From assembly GCA_019915015.1 (NCBI GenBank), contig JAHBBC010000027.1:496001-560000 (forward strand): a DNA stretch of 64,000 bases, given 5' to 3'. Origin of the DNA: Auriscalpium vulgare. Taxonomy: Eukaryota > Basidiomycota > Agaricomycetes > Russulales > Auriscalpiaceae. A program made the translations under genes and the position numbers. The notes below the pieces were generated by a model that did not search any database, was not told the origin of the DNA, and saw only the letters and a list, made by a program, of their open reading frames with translations. Positions within the stretch are counted from its first letter, which is position 1, and every line of letters starts with the position of its first letter. Below, in pieces: positions 10,574-22,846 of this stretch.

Positions 10574-12073
10574 GAAGGTAAGTACGCTGCAAGACCAAGC
10601 CAAGAATTGGGAGCACACGACGTGGCGACTGCCGGCACATGTCTGTTGAGCTTGGCTTGAGCCATCATCTTTCTGCAATCAACTTACTCTGTCAGTACGC
10701 CTCTACGGTCTCGCGTCTCACATCAACGTTGAGCGTAAATAATTTCGGTGCTGTAAATCGTGCAGTGAGATACAGTGCGATACTCTTCTGATATTTCGAT
10801 TACCGCCCAGATAAGCTTCCATACCGATATTACTTACATGCGAAGCTACGGCAGGAGAGTGCTCATTGGTCGAGGTCCTGCCGGCCGGCAGAGTCCACCA
10901 TGGGCTCGTCCTGGCGCGGATGCGCGCGCCCGCACCTAGTGATCTCTGCTGATCTGAAATGACCGTGACTAGGCTACAGCTGTGCTCGACCTACTGTTGC
11001 CGCACTGGATGGTCGTGGCAAAGAGCAAGTCGCCCTGGTGGCGCGGAAGTTGATTGGTTCCCCAGTAGTGGTTGTGGCCTCACGCACATGGACCCTGGCC
11101 TCGATTCCAGAGTAACGCCGCCCGATCAGCCCGGTCACGTCGTCTCCAACGGCTACTTACACTCACCGCCAGGCGCTTCCTTCCCACGAGAGCCCAGTCC
11201 AGCATGCCATACCCCCGGGTCCTTCCATGCGCTCCAGTTTCTCGCGTTCCTCGCACCGACGGGCGGCCCGGGGCTGCGGAAGACCCGCACGTCGGCGACT
11301 CATAGCTTCGCTTCCAGATTGCGGGCAACCGGCGCCTGAGCGCAGTATTTGAGAGCATGGCGTGTTGCGGGAAGTCGTGGCGGGATATTATCTGCCTTGC
11401 GGGAGCCGGTCGGCGTCTTGAGTATACTCGACGAACCAAGGACCACGCTCGCTCCGCAAGAAGGCAATGTCAGAGTAAGTAAATACATTTCGCCACACCA
11501 CGCATACGGAAAATGCGAGACATGTCGATACGTGTCCCATGCACTATCATAGAAGGGTGCCTAGCCAGTGCACGACGTCAGGAGTAAGCGCCTCATGGAA
11601 TTAGGGAGCACATACGGTGTTGACACGCCGATATGAAATGTGGACATATGTGCCACGCCGAATAAGCAATGCGGGTCCACGATGAAACGTCCAGTGCGAG
11701 TATGCAGCTTCGTGGACCGACTTAGAGCGTGCTGTTGAGGGCGCCTTCTGTGTACGCTCGCCAGCTTTCCGTGGCGTCAATGAGAATACATGTTTCGAAG
11801 TGCAGGGCTTACGTTGGCTCGGAGGTAATTATGGAATCGTGAAGACACTCGGCATGAAATAAGCGAGCACGTCGTTCGAATGAATGTCGCAAGGCCACAT
11901 GAAAGACGTGGGATGAGTCGCGACGCTAGCGCATCAGAGTACTGATGGAGTATTAGATGCTGTGGAAAGAGTCTTGGAAAGCTGGACCACGTACCACAGT
12001 GGCCAGTGCGTTCAGGGCGCGACGATGTGGATCCGACACAGCGACGTCTTATCGATCACATTGGCTGGCGGTC

Positions 12074-12140
12074 CCGTTGGCGACGTTGTGTGGCGACGTG
12101 GAGTGGCGGCGTTGTGTGGCGACGTTGTGTGGCGACGGGG
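12074..12140. repeat. Imperfect tandem repeat around GTTGTGTGGCGAC
   Basis: About four copies of a 13-15 bp unit, mostly GTTGTGTGGCGACG, one degenerate (GTGGAGTGGCGGC). Confidence 0.7.
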
Positions 12141-13363
12141 CGAAAGGCATGTTGTCATATGGTTCGTTGAAGTCCACGACGGCTGATGATCGCGCCACAC
12201 AGGCAGTTAGGAGGATTGTCGAAATGGAGATACGTGGCTAACGCACCAAGCGACACAGTTGCCACAACGTGCCGCCAACCAAGCAACCCGCAAAGGCAGA
12301 GCTGTTTCAATGTCTCGTGAAGGGCTGCGCTGCGATGATGAGCTCAGAGGTATTGGCATAACTCGCTGGTCGCGTTCGTGGGCGTGATGGCAGTGGTACG
12401 GTGTCCGGGAAACGGATGAAGCGATATTGCAGGTGTCTGTCTGCGACGTATAATGCTGCGAAAGCGAAGAAACACGATTTTGATAGATGTCGGCGCAGCG
12501 TGGATCGGAGGGAGATGCAAGGGAGATGCATGGCAAACGTGTAAATTCGGCCACCGATCCGTCACGTGCGGCCACTGAGACCTCCGAGTCCGCGACGGCT
12601 CCCTGTGTCTCTATGCCGCCAGTACTCTGTCTGTGCCATCTACAGCTCATGGCAGAGCATTGGAATTGGACTCAAACTGAATATTTTCTAGAATGGGACA
12701 GGCCAAAGGATGGTACATCTGCAGGAGGCGGTGAAAGTACGTCTTATCGTTGAACGTCGTTTTTTGATAGTGTGGCGTAAGAGGCTCAGAGACGATGCTG
12801 CAGGTCTCAATCTGCCACGTAGTGTGGCGTGCTCTCATCATTGGCTGTGCTACCTGGTCCGTGAGCCTCAGCATCTCGGTTTTTACTCGTACTTCCCTTA
12901 CTCGATCTCCATTTCCCAACATCGCCACATTACTGACGCCTCTAGGAGTACCGACTACTTCTACGTGGATAAAGACGTGCCACGCACAATGAATGTACAG
13001 TGCATCTTTTGTACGAGGTTCCACGACAAACACGGTGCTCGCGAGTACTCACTCGGAAGTCTGGTTCTGTCGCAAGCGACGTGTGCTAACTCCTGGCGCT
13101 CGACGTGCTCGCTTCTGCCATCCTGTACTAATGAACGTACACCTGATAGCGCTGCGATGAGTCCCACTACGTAGGAGCAAGTCCTTGAGGATATAAGAGC
13201 AGGCTCAACACCAGGATGCTCCCCAGCACCAACATCGGCATTCCACTGCCTACCGCTAATCACACCATTCAAGTCCTCAGCCCCTATTATATCGTGCGTT
13301 GATGCTTCTACCAACAGCTGCCATGTTTCTTACTCGGCATCCTTAGCAGAAATAGCCTGAAGA

Positions 13364-15738
13364 ATGTCCGAGTCTCCACCTGAAATCTGGAAAAATGTTC
13401 CCAGCACACCATATTCCGAAACTTCCGCTAAGACCGTGGTCTCCGGAGGTATAATTTCTTCGCAGCAAGCTCTGAAGGAAATATTTGGGAAGATATTGCC
13501 TGACATTTTACGCAAAATTACTGTTGAGGGACTGCTGAAATTGGTTTTCATAGATCGTTATACAGTTGCCGATATCATCGCGGAAAAAATAGTTCCCAAG
13601 GCATCTGATTCCGCGGCCCAAAGCCTTCTGAAAAAAGCAAAGTGGCCAACAACAAATGACCTCCCGGAGAAAGAATATTACGAGCCATACAATAATCTCA
13701 TGTGGAACATCTTGGAACGCATTCGACGGTCGAGGTCCCTCAAAAATAAACTCAGCAAGGAATATGGCCAATTCCGGTGTCATATCAACCAAGGCGAAGT
13801 AGGGAAGTCCATTGATCTCGCCAAGCGCCTGAAGCCAGACATACTTGGCTCACTTACCAAGAATGTTCCCATACGGTGGGAGGACGTTCTGGTGGTCGGA
13901 GATCTCAAAGGGCAGGACATTGATCTGCTCAACCAGACTGCAACATACGCTCGAGCTCGCTTCGCTTCAGGGAACAATCGCTTTTACGTTGCTGGCTTTA
14001 TGGTTAACAACAGTGATCTTTCAATCACTGTAATCATCTTTCACCACGGCGGCGCTCTGAGGTCACCGAAGTTGTTCTTAAATAAGGGCAAAGATATGCG
14101 GGACTTTGTGCGGCTTCTGGTGGGACTATTGAGCTTCCAGACGGCACACCATGCGGGTATCGACGATACTCGCGTCACCCAGCTTACTCCAGACAAAGAA
14201 TCCGATGATGACAAGAAACGCAAGTCCAAGGTTGACGAGAAACACAAGTACTGGGAAGCAGAGGGTTCCGAGAGGACATATATTCCATTTATCGGCATAT
14301 GTATAACCGATAAGACTGTCAGCAAGAGGAATACGGGACAAGGACGCCAAAATAACGTGGTCATCGCCTCGAGGGACTTAGAAGAGCCGGGCGAAGATAG
14401 GGATCCAGAACAGGCGTTCTTATGCTCAGGCAGGATTCCAAAGGGATCGAAGAAAGGTGGAAAAGGCGCGAGCACCAAGTTTGAGTTGTTCTCCACCATG
14501 TCGCAGCTGGTACTCGTTCCCAAGAAAGATACGGCGGAAGACAATTTGCCCGAGTGGATGAAGGAGGCCCTCATGCAAATCAGGAACGAACCGTTTGTTC
14601 TGAAGGAAACTCACCAAACGGTTAGGAGTGATGGCAAGCTGACGCTCGACACGGATGTCTTCCCGGATGGTAAATGGGGTGTTCCCATCGTCGCGGCATC
14701 GTGGTCGGTCCACAACGGGAGGCACCGCATCAATGCTCCAACTGATGAACTTGACGGAACCAAGCCCTTTGTAGCGCGTGACCACATCCGGACCGTCATA
14801 AAGACGGTAGGCAAGCCGCTGCACGAAGCAGACTCGCCGCAGCATCTTGTGCGCGCTATCGCTCACGCAATGATTGGTAAGTAAACCCATGTTGAACAAA
14901 AATCACTCGCTCACATATTACTACACATTCCTCAGGCTACTACAATATACTGAAAAATGGCTGGATTCAGCGTGACGTCCATATTGGCAATGTGCTGCTT
15001 CTTGAAACCCCAGAAAATCGAACCGCGGTCACTGAGTACGTTCCTTGGTACGGGAGAGTGTAAGACATATCTGAGATGATACATTTTTCAGCTTGAACGA
15101 ACTAATTTCGGAAGAGACCAAGCGTCAAAAATGCACAGGTATGCTTATCGATTGTGACCTGGCTGTCCCCTGGCCAAAGAACGACTCTCCCATCAACAAT
15201 CGACGCTCAGTGAGTAAATATTTAACTTCGGAATTTTATTATGCGTGATCTGAACAAAATATAGGGAACTCTTCCATTTATGTCCGACCGGATAATTTTC
15301 AAATGGGGCAAGGAACTTGAAAGTTATACCCACAACGTTCTCGACGATCTCGAGTCGTTCGTATGGGTTCTAGTTTGGGAAGTCTTCCATCACCTCAGCG
15401 AGGACGAGAAATGTGACAAGATGATTCTTGACTTATGGCAGAAGATGTCCAGTCAAACCCTCGAGCCTCGGGAATTATACTTTGCCCGAATAACCATCCG
15501 ACGCATTTTGACGTATCCCGACCCTTTTAACAAACCGTTTAAAGGCTTAGGACCATGGATTACACTCTTCAAAGCTCTGGACACAATCACCGCGGATGCT
15601 ATGATTGCGTACGATGAGGCCATGCAGGATGCAAACAAGTGGATCAAAGTTGCAGAGGACTATACCACCAAGTACGCGACTGCCCTTCTGAGCTCTCTCA
15701 GTAATCTTCCAACAGATTGGAAGGTAGAGGCATTGTAA
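13364..15738 (+). CDS. FunK1-type fungal protein kinase
   Basis: Four exons (13364-14876, 14936-15035, 15092-15209, 15265-15738) join in phase to 734 residues. The kinase signatures fall in the C-terminal half: QRDVHIGNVLL holds the catalytic-loop Asp518 with RD, LIDCDLA (557-562) stands where DFG would be, and GTLPFMS (578-584) opens the activation-segment end. FunK1 proteins are a mushroom-expanded kinase-like family with large N-terminal regions, often with LIDxDLA instead of DFG; cellular roles are mostly unknown. The N-terminal 500 residues include a lysine-rich acidic stretch (KESDDDKKRKSK). Length and architecture are usual. A truncated tandem copy lies upstream. Confidence 0.93.
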
Positions 15739-16363
15739 CACTACATGATCTGCATCTCTAGTCTACTATGCGTGTATTATTGTATAAATTCAGTTTTTAG
15801 ACCGGGATAAAGGGCATGCCTCGAATGCCGGGCCCTCAAACTTCTTGTCCAGGATACGAGGTGAATAGTGCATTCACAAGATATAAAATAAGATACAGGT
15901 CAAGTCATTGTAGACGGCTCCACCGATATTCTGAGACTCCAGCGTTCGCACCATCCTCGTAGGGTACTAGCTACGGTAGTGCGCGACGCGCCGAGTCACA
16001 TGCTCCCCAATGGACCAATGAGAGCGCGCCACAAGCCCTTCGCATTGTTACATTCGACTTGATCTGCTCTGCATTTTCCTGCCTGGCAGAGTGCGAGCGT
16101 CAGCCCCTCACAGCCATCGGCACCCAACGCCCATCGGATATTGCGTCGTCTTCTATCCAACTTCCATTGATCGCGCACTGCCGTCCTCGCCCCCCGTCAA
16201 CAGCCGTAACCTCGTCGGCATCGCTTCTCCAACCTCCCAGGCCTCTATCATTCCGACTCACATCTTATCAGAGCCGCGTGATGCGGGTTTCTAGAGAGCG
16301 CTTCAGTGGATGGGGATAAGGAGAACAGGGCACGCGAGGCGTCCCATGGTGTGACATGTGTAT
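15739..16363. other. Intergenic between kinase and transposon
   Basis: No gene recognised. The last bases before the element, TAT at 16361-16363, match those after it at 19752-19754. Confidence 0.5.
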
Positions 16364-16430
16364 AGGGGAGCTCAGAGTAGACCGTTTTCGTTTCCGTTTC
16401 GTTTTCAAACGCCTTTCGTTTTCGATTCGG
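16364..16430. repeat. Left 67-bp terminal inverted repeat
   Basis: Begins AGGGGAGCTCAGAGTAGACC and is the exact reverse complement of 19685-19751. Confidence 0.95.
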
Positions 16431-16516
16431 CGCCCCGGCGTGATATTACATAATGTCACTCAATCTACGCCGCTGCGCGACACCGCCGCCATTGCTTTCG
16501 AGCTCTTCCACCAGCC

Positions 16517-17840
16517 ATGGCCCGTGCTACCTACCACGATGAGATTATCGACGCATACATCACATATATGGCTATCCAGATGGCACTCATGCCTCCATCT
16601 TCAGCCACAGCTATGATGGAGCAGCTCCAACGCGATAGCTCAATCCTTCACACCATCCTATCCTCCCGCTACATCAACCCCCGTCCTCCCGTCGTTAAAG
16701 CCGGCAATCTCCAGCTTGCATGGGAGTATGCACAGGATCCTGCCCATCACCACCGCTTTATCAACATGCTCCGTGTCTCTCCCCACGTCTTCGACACTAT
16801 CCTTGGCCTCATCGAGGGTCATCCCGTATTCCAGAACAACTCGAACACCCCGCAGGAGGATATCCGAACGCAATTAGCGGTGACCCTGTACCGTATGGGT
16901 CGCTATGGCAATGGCGCATCTCTCGAGGATATCAGCCGTGCAGCGGGCTGTTCAGAGGGCGCTGTGGAGCTATACACGGAGAGATGTCAGGAGGCGCTGA
17001 TGTCCTTGCATGGGATGTTTGTACGGCCGCTAACAGAGGAGGAGAAAGAGGTCGAGAAAAGGTGGATTGATGAGCAGCTTGGTTTCACGGGATCCACCTG
17101 GAGGGAGGGATGGGTGATGTACGACGGGACAATTGTTGTCCTGTACAGTCGCCCCGGCCTCGACGGTGACGCGTACTACACAAGGAAGTGCAACTATGGG
17201 TTCAACGTCCAGGTATGCTGGATATCTTCTAATAGCTCCTGACTGACATATCTGTACACAGATTGGCAATACACCGTCGAATCTACGAATCGTTGACTAT
17301 TCGCTTGGCATGACCGGTTCTGCTCATGATGCATCTGCATTTGAGCATACTGCAGCTGTCAAGCATACCGACTGGTTCTTCAGAGGTGACGAGTTTGCAT
17401 GGGGTGACTCTGCGTACCCTGTCAGCTCGCGGACCATCCCAGTTCACAAGAAACCAGCGTCGTTAGACCGCTCAAATGCCTTATTCGACAAACACGTAGC
17501 TCGCCTACGCGTTCGCTCTGAACACACCATGGGTGCACTCAAGGGCCGATGGCAATCCCTTCGTGGCTTACGGCTCAATATCCGTTACAATCGGGACCAT
17601 ATACGAGCGTGTCGGTGGATTTCATGTTGCATCATCTTGCACAACGCAGTGCTCGACATCGAAGGATGGGCGAGTGGGACAAGCTTTGCGACTTGGCACT
17701 CACGTGCTCAGGAAGAGGACGATAGGGGGGAGCCAGATGATCCTATAGATGATGATATCACAGAGGATGATGATTGCGAGGCTAGGAGACGTGGCCTTGT
17801 GGCAGAAATAGTAGCCGCTCAACGAGCAGGACTTGTATAA
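16517..17840 (+). CDS. Harbinger-type DDE transposase
   Basis: Two exons (16517-17212 and 17262-17840, GT-AG intron of 49 bases) give 424 residues. The N-terminal half has the helix-rich region usual before the catalytic core (FDTILGLIEGHPVF, and DISRAAGCSEGAVELY, which resembles a helix-turn-helix). Catalytic candidates are Asp203 in YDGT, Asp255 in SAHDA or Asp281 in GDSAY, and Glu319 in RSEHTMGALKGRW, the DDE_Tnp_4 pattern. The C-terminal tail is very acidic. It should cut the element at its inverted repeats and reinsert it in the nucleus. No frameshift is seen, so it may be active. Confidence 0.93.
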
Positions 17841-17955
17841 ATGAACAAGATTAAATCTGAGATTGTAAAGAGTAAGAGAGATATAATCAGAAAGAAGAAA
17901 GGACTGTGTAGCATTAAATGAGAGGCTGCAGTTAGAAAGGACAAAAGCAAAATGA

Positions 17956-19552
17956 TCAGACTAAGCCTCGCTCCAACTCGTCTGGAACCACAGATGATCC
18001 TCGTCCAAGATCTCTGTCCAACTGGCTCTCATCCCAGGGAGGACTATTTTCTCTCTGGCTTGTCATCTCGCTCTCGGGCTCATCATCCGGAGGTGTCGAT
18101 GCGCGCGGCAGAGATGAAGGCGTCGATGCAGCGGTTGACATAGAGCCCGTGCGTGAGATGGAACGAGCGGGCGTAGCGGCGGCGACAACCAGAGGAGGAT
18201 TCTGAAGGCGCGATATATTTTCACGGAGATCTTGAAGCTGCAGCTGAAGGTCATCGTCAAGTGCTTCCGACTTGCGGCGATACTCATCGTTCGTCCACAA
18301 GCCAATCTGCAGCTCACGAAAGAGGCGGTCGTGGCGATCGCGAGCGTCTTGGCGAAGACTATTCATGTCATCGCGCAGCCTGTCGACAGCTTTGCGGATG
18401 TTCTCTTCCTTTGACACCGCAAAGCTACGCCTGCCACATGAATTAGTCCACGTGCATTACCAACAACTAGTATTACTTACTCGATGGACTCCTTCAGTAT
18501 GTCTTGAATGCCGGTGCGTGACGTGGGCTTGAAGCGACCCTTCAAGCTCTCCAGCTTCTCTTCCGACAGGTGTGCGGGAGTCTTCTTCGCACTTGCTTGC
18601 GACGAGGGCGGCACGCGGTTCTCTTTGGGAGTGTGTGGCGTCTGCGGTGGCGATCCCGGGCCGGGTGCGGTCGCAGAAGAGTCTTGCGCGAGAGGCGCCG
18701 GGCCATCGTGAACGCGTAGGACGGGGTCTATGTCCTCTTCGCGCGGTTGCCGCACAGGTGGCGCGTCGTCGGGAGGCTGATAGTGCACTGTGCGGTGACC
18801 GTCCGGACCAACCCCAGTCGTGATGATGATCGGGTTTTCATTTGGGCGGGTGGCAAGGATCGCGTGAATTCGGGGGAAGACAGCGAACTCGGCCTCGATC
18901 TCCTCTGCACAGGATGTGTTAGCCTCCAGCGTGCTCATCGGAGATCACAAAATGAACTTACGCCAGATATTCTTGTGGCGTGCATCGGTATCCTCGGATG
19001 GGCCATCTGGCCCTATGTAGCAGACCAAATACTCATCTGGACCATCGTCGGCATCACCTGTGTCGACGATGGCCTCATTCCCAGTGAGGACACCTCCACC
19101 CGTGCACTTAATGCGCCGAACCTTGGAGTGATAGGTGATGCGTAGCCTACACAAGCCTGTGAGCACGTATGAGGCATCCAATAAGGGTATGGACATACTG
19201 ATTTATTTTCCCGAGCACCTTTGCTCCCAGACTGACGAAATCCGAGTCCGGAGCATCCTTCCAGAGGATGCGAGCAAGCCGCTGACCCGCTGCGACCTTA
19301 CTTTCTCCGCTTTTCTTCTGGAAAGATGTCAGTAACAAAGCCCAGATGATGCGTGGGCCACCTGCATACCTCACCACGCTTGTTACCAAACATAACCTTG
19401 CGATTTTGCGGCTGTTCGAGCTCCGTGATGAGCTGCAGGAGCAGCTCATTTGGCTTCTTATTTGTGCCCCAGCTGATGTTCTCCTCACGGGATTTCTTGC
19501 CCGGAGCTGTCTCAGGCTGGTCGGAGTCCGAGCGGCCGCGTTTCCGGGGCAT
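17956..19552 (-). CDS. Second transposon-encoded protein (ORF2), unknown fold
   Basis: Splicing on the minus strand gives one continuous reading from MPRKRGRSDSDQ (ATG at 19552). The exon ending in NKRGE is followed by KKSGESKVAAGQRL and then LGKINQ; next come LRITYHSKVRRIKC, then NIWQEIEAEFAVFP, then KESIERSFAVSKEENIRKAV, ending at 17956. All four junctions are GT-AG and in phase. Harbinger elements usually carry a second, Myb-like DNA-binding protein that helps the transposase reach the nucleus and the DNA. This protein holds the same position, but I see no Myb repeat. It has a basic N-terminus, a proline-rich middle and a heptad-like C-terminal helix (RDDMNSLRQDARDRHDRL). The role is inferred from position. 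Confidence 0.75.
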
Positions 19553-19684
19553 TAAGAGAGTAGGAGAGTGTAGATTAAGGAGGTATCGCGAGGGAATGAG
19601 TGTGTGAGACACGAAGACGCCGCACAACGCGAGCGTCACCTAAAGTCACACGATTGTCACACATCGGGTCACTTATGCCGCGGG

Positions 19685-19751
19685 CCGAATCGAAAACGAA
19701 AGGCGTTTGAAAACGAAACGGAAACGAAAACGGTCTACTCTGAGCTCCCCT
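19685..19751. repeat. Right 67-bp terminal inverted repeat
   Basis: Exact reverse complement of the left end; identical to 1113-1179 of copy 1. Confidence 0.95.
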
Positions 19752-20514
19752 TATGATACGGTACCGCCTGTGCGATACGCAGCTGACTCGGACCTCTTTC
19801 GCAGATCTCGGTCTTTTGCTTGCACGAAGCACTCAGGCGCCATGCCAGTCCCTGCGAATTGGCATTCTGAAGTGTTTGGATCAACCGACACATTCCTGGT
19901 GCACGACTAAGCGCCTCTTCTCACTTTCAATCGTGCTTGGCATCTCCACAGGCCTTGCCGGTCTGTGACGCTAAACTACACGCTCCCCGGTACCTGTTGG
20001 TGCTGGGACTCCCACCCCCCCTTCTACGCCGAGATCTCTCGTACCATATCTTTCACACAAGAGAAGACCTTTACGTGTTCGAGCCGAGAACCCATTGGAT
20101 GGTCGACAGTCTAATAAAATCAACGTGTCTTCCGGTTCGCGCATCTGCATCGCAATCTGTTTCGTAGGGATATAGTCAATTTTGCGGTTTTTCTGTTCGT
20201 GGCAGTGCAATTATGCTCTTGTGCGCATCACAGGGCTGTCGTGAACCGGAACGCGGACTGGGTCTCGCCGTGTACTTCTCGATTGCTATGGCTCTATGGT
20301 TGTGACTTACTGCTAGGTTTCAAAATTTCAGGCTGACGTGCTGCTGGCAGACCAATATGCATTCCTGATAAGCTTACACCATCGGCGTCCCCGCCCTGAT
20401 CCTATTGATTCTACCGCATCGAAGGCGACCGCGCAGGGTGCTACCCAAAGCTCACACTCTGGTTTCATTCAGAAGCGGATATCGAGAAGGTTGCTGTCAA
20501 GTCACGAGTCATAA
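19752..20514. other. Intergenic, nothing recognised
   Basis: Between the transposon and the 3' end of the first GMC gene. Short ORFs only. Confidence 0.5.
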
Positions 20515-22846
20515 TCACGCCCGCCCTCCTCGAAGGTATTCTTGCCGTATGAGCTGAGCAGCGCGCTCCGCAATAGCATACGTCCCTGCCTGCGTATGCG
20601 CCGCCGGAATAAAGGGCTACAACCAACACGCGTCGCGTCAGTCCTCGCATCACCAGCTCGCGCAGACTAGCACTCACAAAGACACTAGCGTCCACGATCC
20701 TCAGCCCTCTCGTCTTCTTCACGGTGAGGTCCGGGTTCACCACACCCACGTCAGCGTCGAACGCGGCCATGCGCGCCGTCCCGACGGGATGGAAGATCGT
20801 CACGCTCTCCGCGCGCGCATACAGATCGATGCTCGCGTCCGTGGAGAGATTAGCCAGAGGCCCGTATGGCTCGAGGATGTAGTCCTGAAAGGACGGTGCG
20901 GCCGCGATGCGCTTGACTGCCTTGATCGCCTCGCGCATGATGCGGATGTCGTTCTCTGTGCTGAGGAATGCTGGGCTGATGAGGGGCGGGTGGAAGGCGT
21001 TCGAAGAGGAGAGCGTGACCGAGCCACCTGCGGAACGTCGTCAGCGTAGTGTAATAACGAGAGTACTTTGACACGTACGGGACGAGGGGCTTACTACCAC
21101 GGAAGAGATAGTGAGGAAACGCCCTTCATCCGGCAGGGCATGTAGCGTCGAAGCAAATCCATCCTGGAATACAGGGCAACAAGCAAGTCAGTATGTGTTG
21201 ATACAGCTGAGGAGAGACGCGCACGAAGAACACCAGCTCGTAGTGCGGTGAAATCAGGCCCGCAGACACGTCGTCGTGATGGTCCAACACGCCATCCCTG
21301 ACCCTGAACCATCCAATCTGCGCCGTCGGCGGCGCGGCATACACGCCAATTTTGTCATTCTCCCATATGACCTGTGCCCGGTCTGCGAGAGTGGCATTGC
21401 GCCACAAATCGTCCATAGTCGGGATGGTGGAGTTGACGAGGAAGAAGTTGGCGGTGACGGGGTGGTCGGTAAGGTGCTGCCCAACGTCGGGAAGCGAGAC
21501 GAGAGGCGCGATACCCTGGGCCGCGAGAGCGGAAGAGTCTCCGATACCGGAGAGGAGGAGGATATGCGGCGTCGAGATGGAGCCAGCGGAGAGAATGATT
21601 TCTTGCGTGGCGTTGACTGCAAACAAAGGCTCTGTGGGATGCACATGAGTGGATCTTCGAGAGCACAGAGGGCAACAGAATGCATACTTACGGTCAGGAG
21701 CCGTCGAGAATTGTACGCCTCTGAAAACGGGCAGTCCATTCTCTACCCGGTCTGAACAATCTTCGTCACATGGGTACTGATGAGGACATCAAGGGTAGAG
21801 TCAACTACCGCTAGAGCGGGGTGGATGTATGCCTTGGCCGAGCTCGCTCGAATTCCGTCTCTGGTTGTCGCTTGGCTGTATCCTATACCAAGTGGTCAGT
21901 CTCTGTTCGAGAGATTCCGAGGGAAAACTTGCCCAGGCCTAAAGGATATCCGGAGTTCATATCTACGACATAGGGAATGTCGTCCAAATCGCGCGTCACT
22001 TGTATGACCCTGCCGTCGGTCGGGTATGGGTTTCCTAGGGATATCCCGAGTGGGCCGTGCTGCCCATGAATGTACGAGTCGATCCTGTTGGAAGCGTTAC
22101 CCAGATTCCACCATGAGGCGGCGTAAGATGCTCTATCTATGCAAACATAAGCAGAGAACCAAAGTATAATCCGGCTGCTCACCTTCCTGAAGATGGGCTC
22201 CAGCGCGCTCCAGGACCAACCCCGATCCCCGGAGACGTCGGCGAGGCGGTCATAGTCATCTTTCGATCCGCGAGTCCAGGCCATATAGTCTGGCCACTAC
22301 GTCATTGTCTTGTTGCTTGGGAGGTGAAAAATGGCGACATACTGATGCTCGACGAGCCTCCCAGCAGACGCCCTCTTGGATAGTCCAGTACACGGCCCAA
22401 TAGTCCATCTTGAGGCACCGTGGTAAAGTTCCAGTCGACCGAGGTATTCGGAGAGAGCGTGGGGCACATGAATGGTATCGCGACACTTTCAAAGCCGTCA
22501 TCTCTGTGCGCAGTACGTGGTCGTGTGAGCGAAGTCGACAGTCACTGGACAGACAATGACGACTGACATGGGACCCGCCTCGATAAGCAGCACCTGCACG
22601 TCTCTATGTGCTGCGAGACGGCTCGCGACAACACCGCCGCCGACTCCGGCTGCGATATAACATGGTGAATTTCAATTCCATGACATGCTCCAAGCACACC
22701 AAGACGTGCGGCTCACCTCCAATCACAACATAGTCATATGTCGTCTTGAGAAGGTCCGAAGGTCGGGTGTAGAGCGCCGCAAGGATAGGATTAGCGGCCG
22801 ACAGCGCGAAGAAGGCCGTGACGATTTGCTTCGAGAGTGGGATCAT
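20515..22846 (-). pseudogene. GMC oxidoreductase, aryl-alcohol-oxidase-like (copy D), two frameshifts
   Basis: Multi-exon gene starting at ATG 22846 (MIPLSKQIVTAFFAL, signal-peptide-like; ATG 22873 is an alternative) and ending PFIPAAHTQ to a stop at 20515. FAD-family landmarks are present: [41 protein letters not shown], and the C-terminal His in PAAH. Two breaks are visible. In the exon after ALEPIFRK the frame changes between PPHGG and NRIDSYIHG (about 22070-22115). At about 21750, VQTGG is followed by TAG while the next frame reads [13 protein letters not shown]. One intron, after GYPLGLG near 21930, has a GC donor (GCAAGT). The breaks are single-base, so sequencing error is possible; otherwise the gene is dead. 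Confidence 0.8.

Larger units (their letters stand above)
10414..13363. other. 3-kb intergenic region with short tandem repeats
   Basis: No recognisable protein family. It contains two small tandem repeats (listed separately) and, at about 10500-10650, a stretch similar to part of the protease upstream block (compare 8020-8095): GCCTCGGAAGGTGCAGC, then AAGCCAAG and GGAGCACAC. A TATA-like string (GGATATAAGAGC) near 13188 may serve the downstream kinase. Confidence 0.5.
16364..19751 (+). mobile_element. Complete PIF/Harbinger-like DNA transposon (copy 2)
   Basis: 3388 bp with perfect 67-bp terminal inverted repeats (16364-16430 and 19685-19751), flanked by TAT on both sides as a 3-bp target duplication. 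Three-base duplications are typical of PIF/Harbinger, though these usually read TWA. It carries two convergent genes, a DDE transposase on the plus strand and a multi-exon partner on the minus strand. Both are open throughout, so it may be a young and possibly autonomous copy. Confidence 0.93.
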
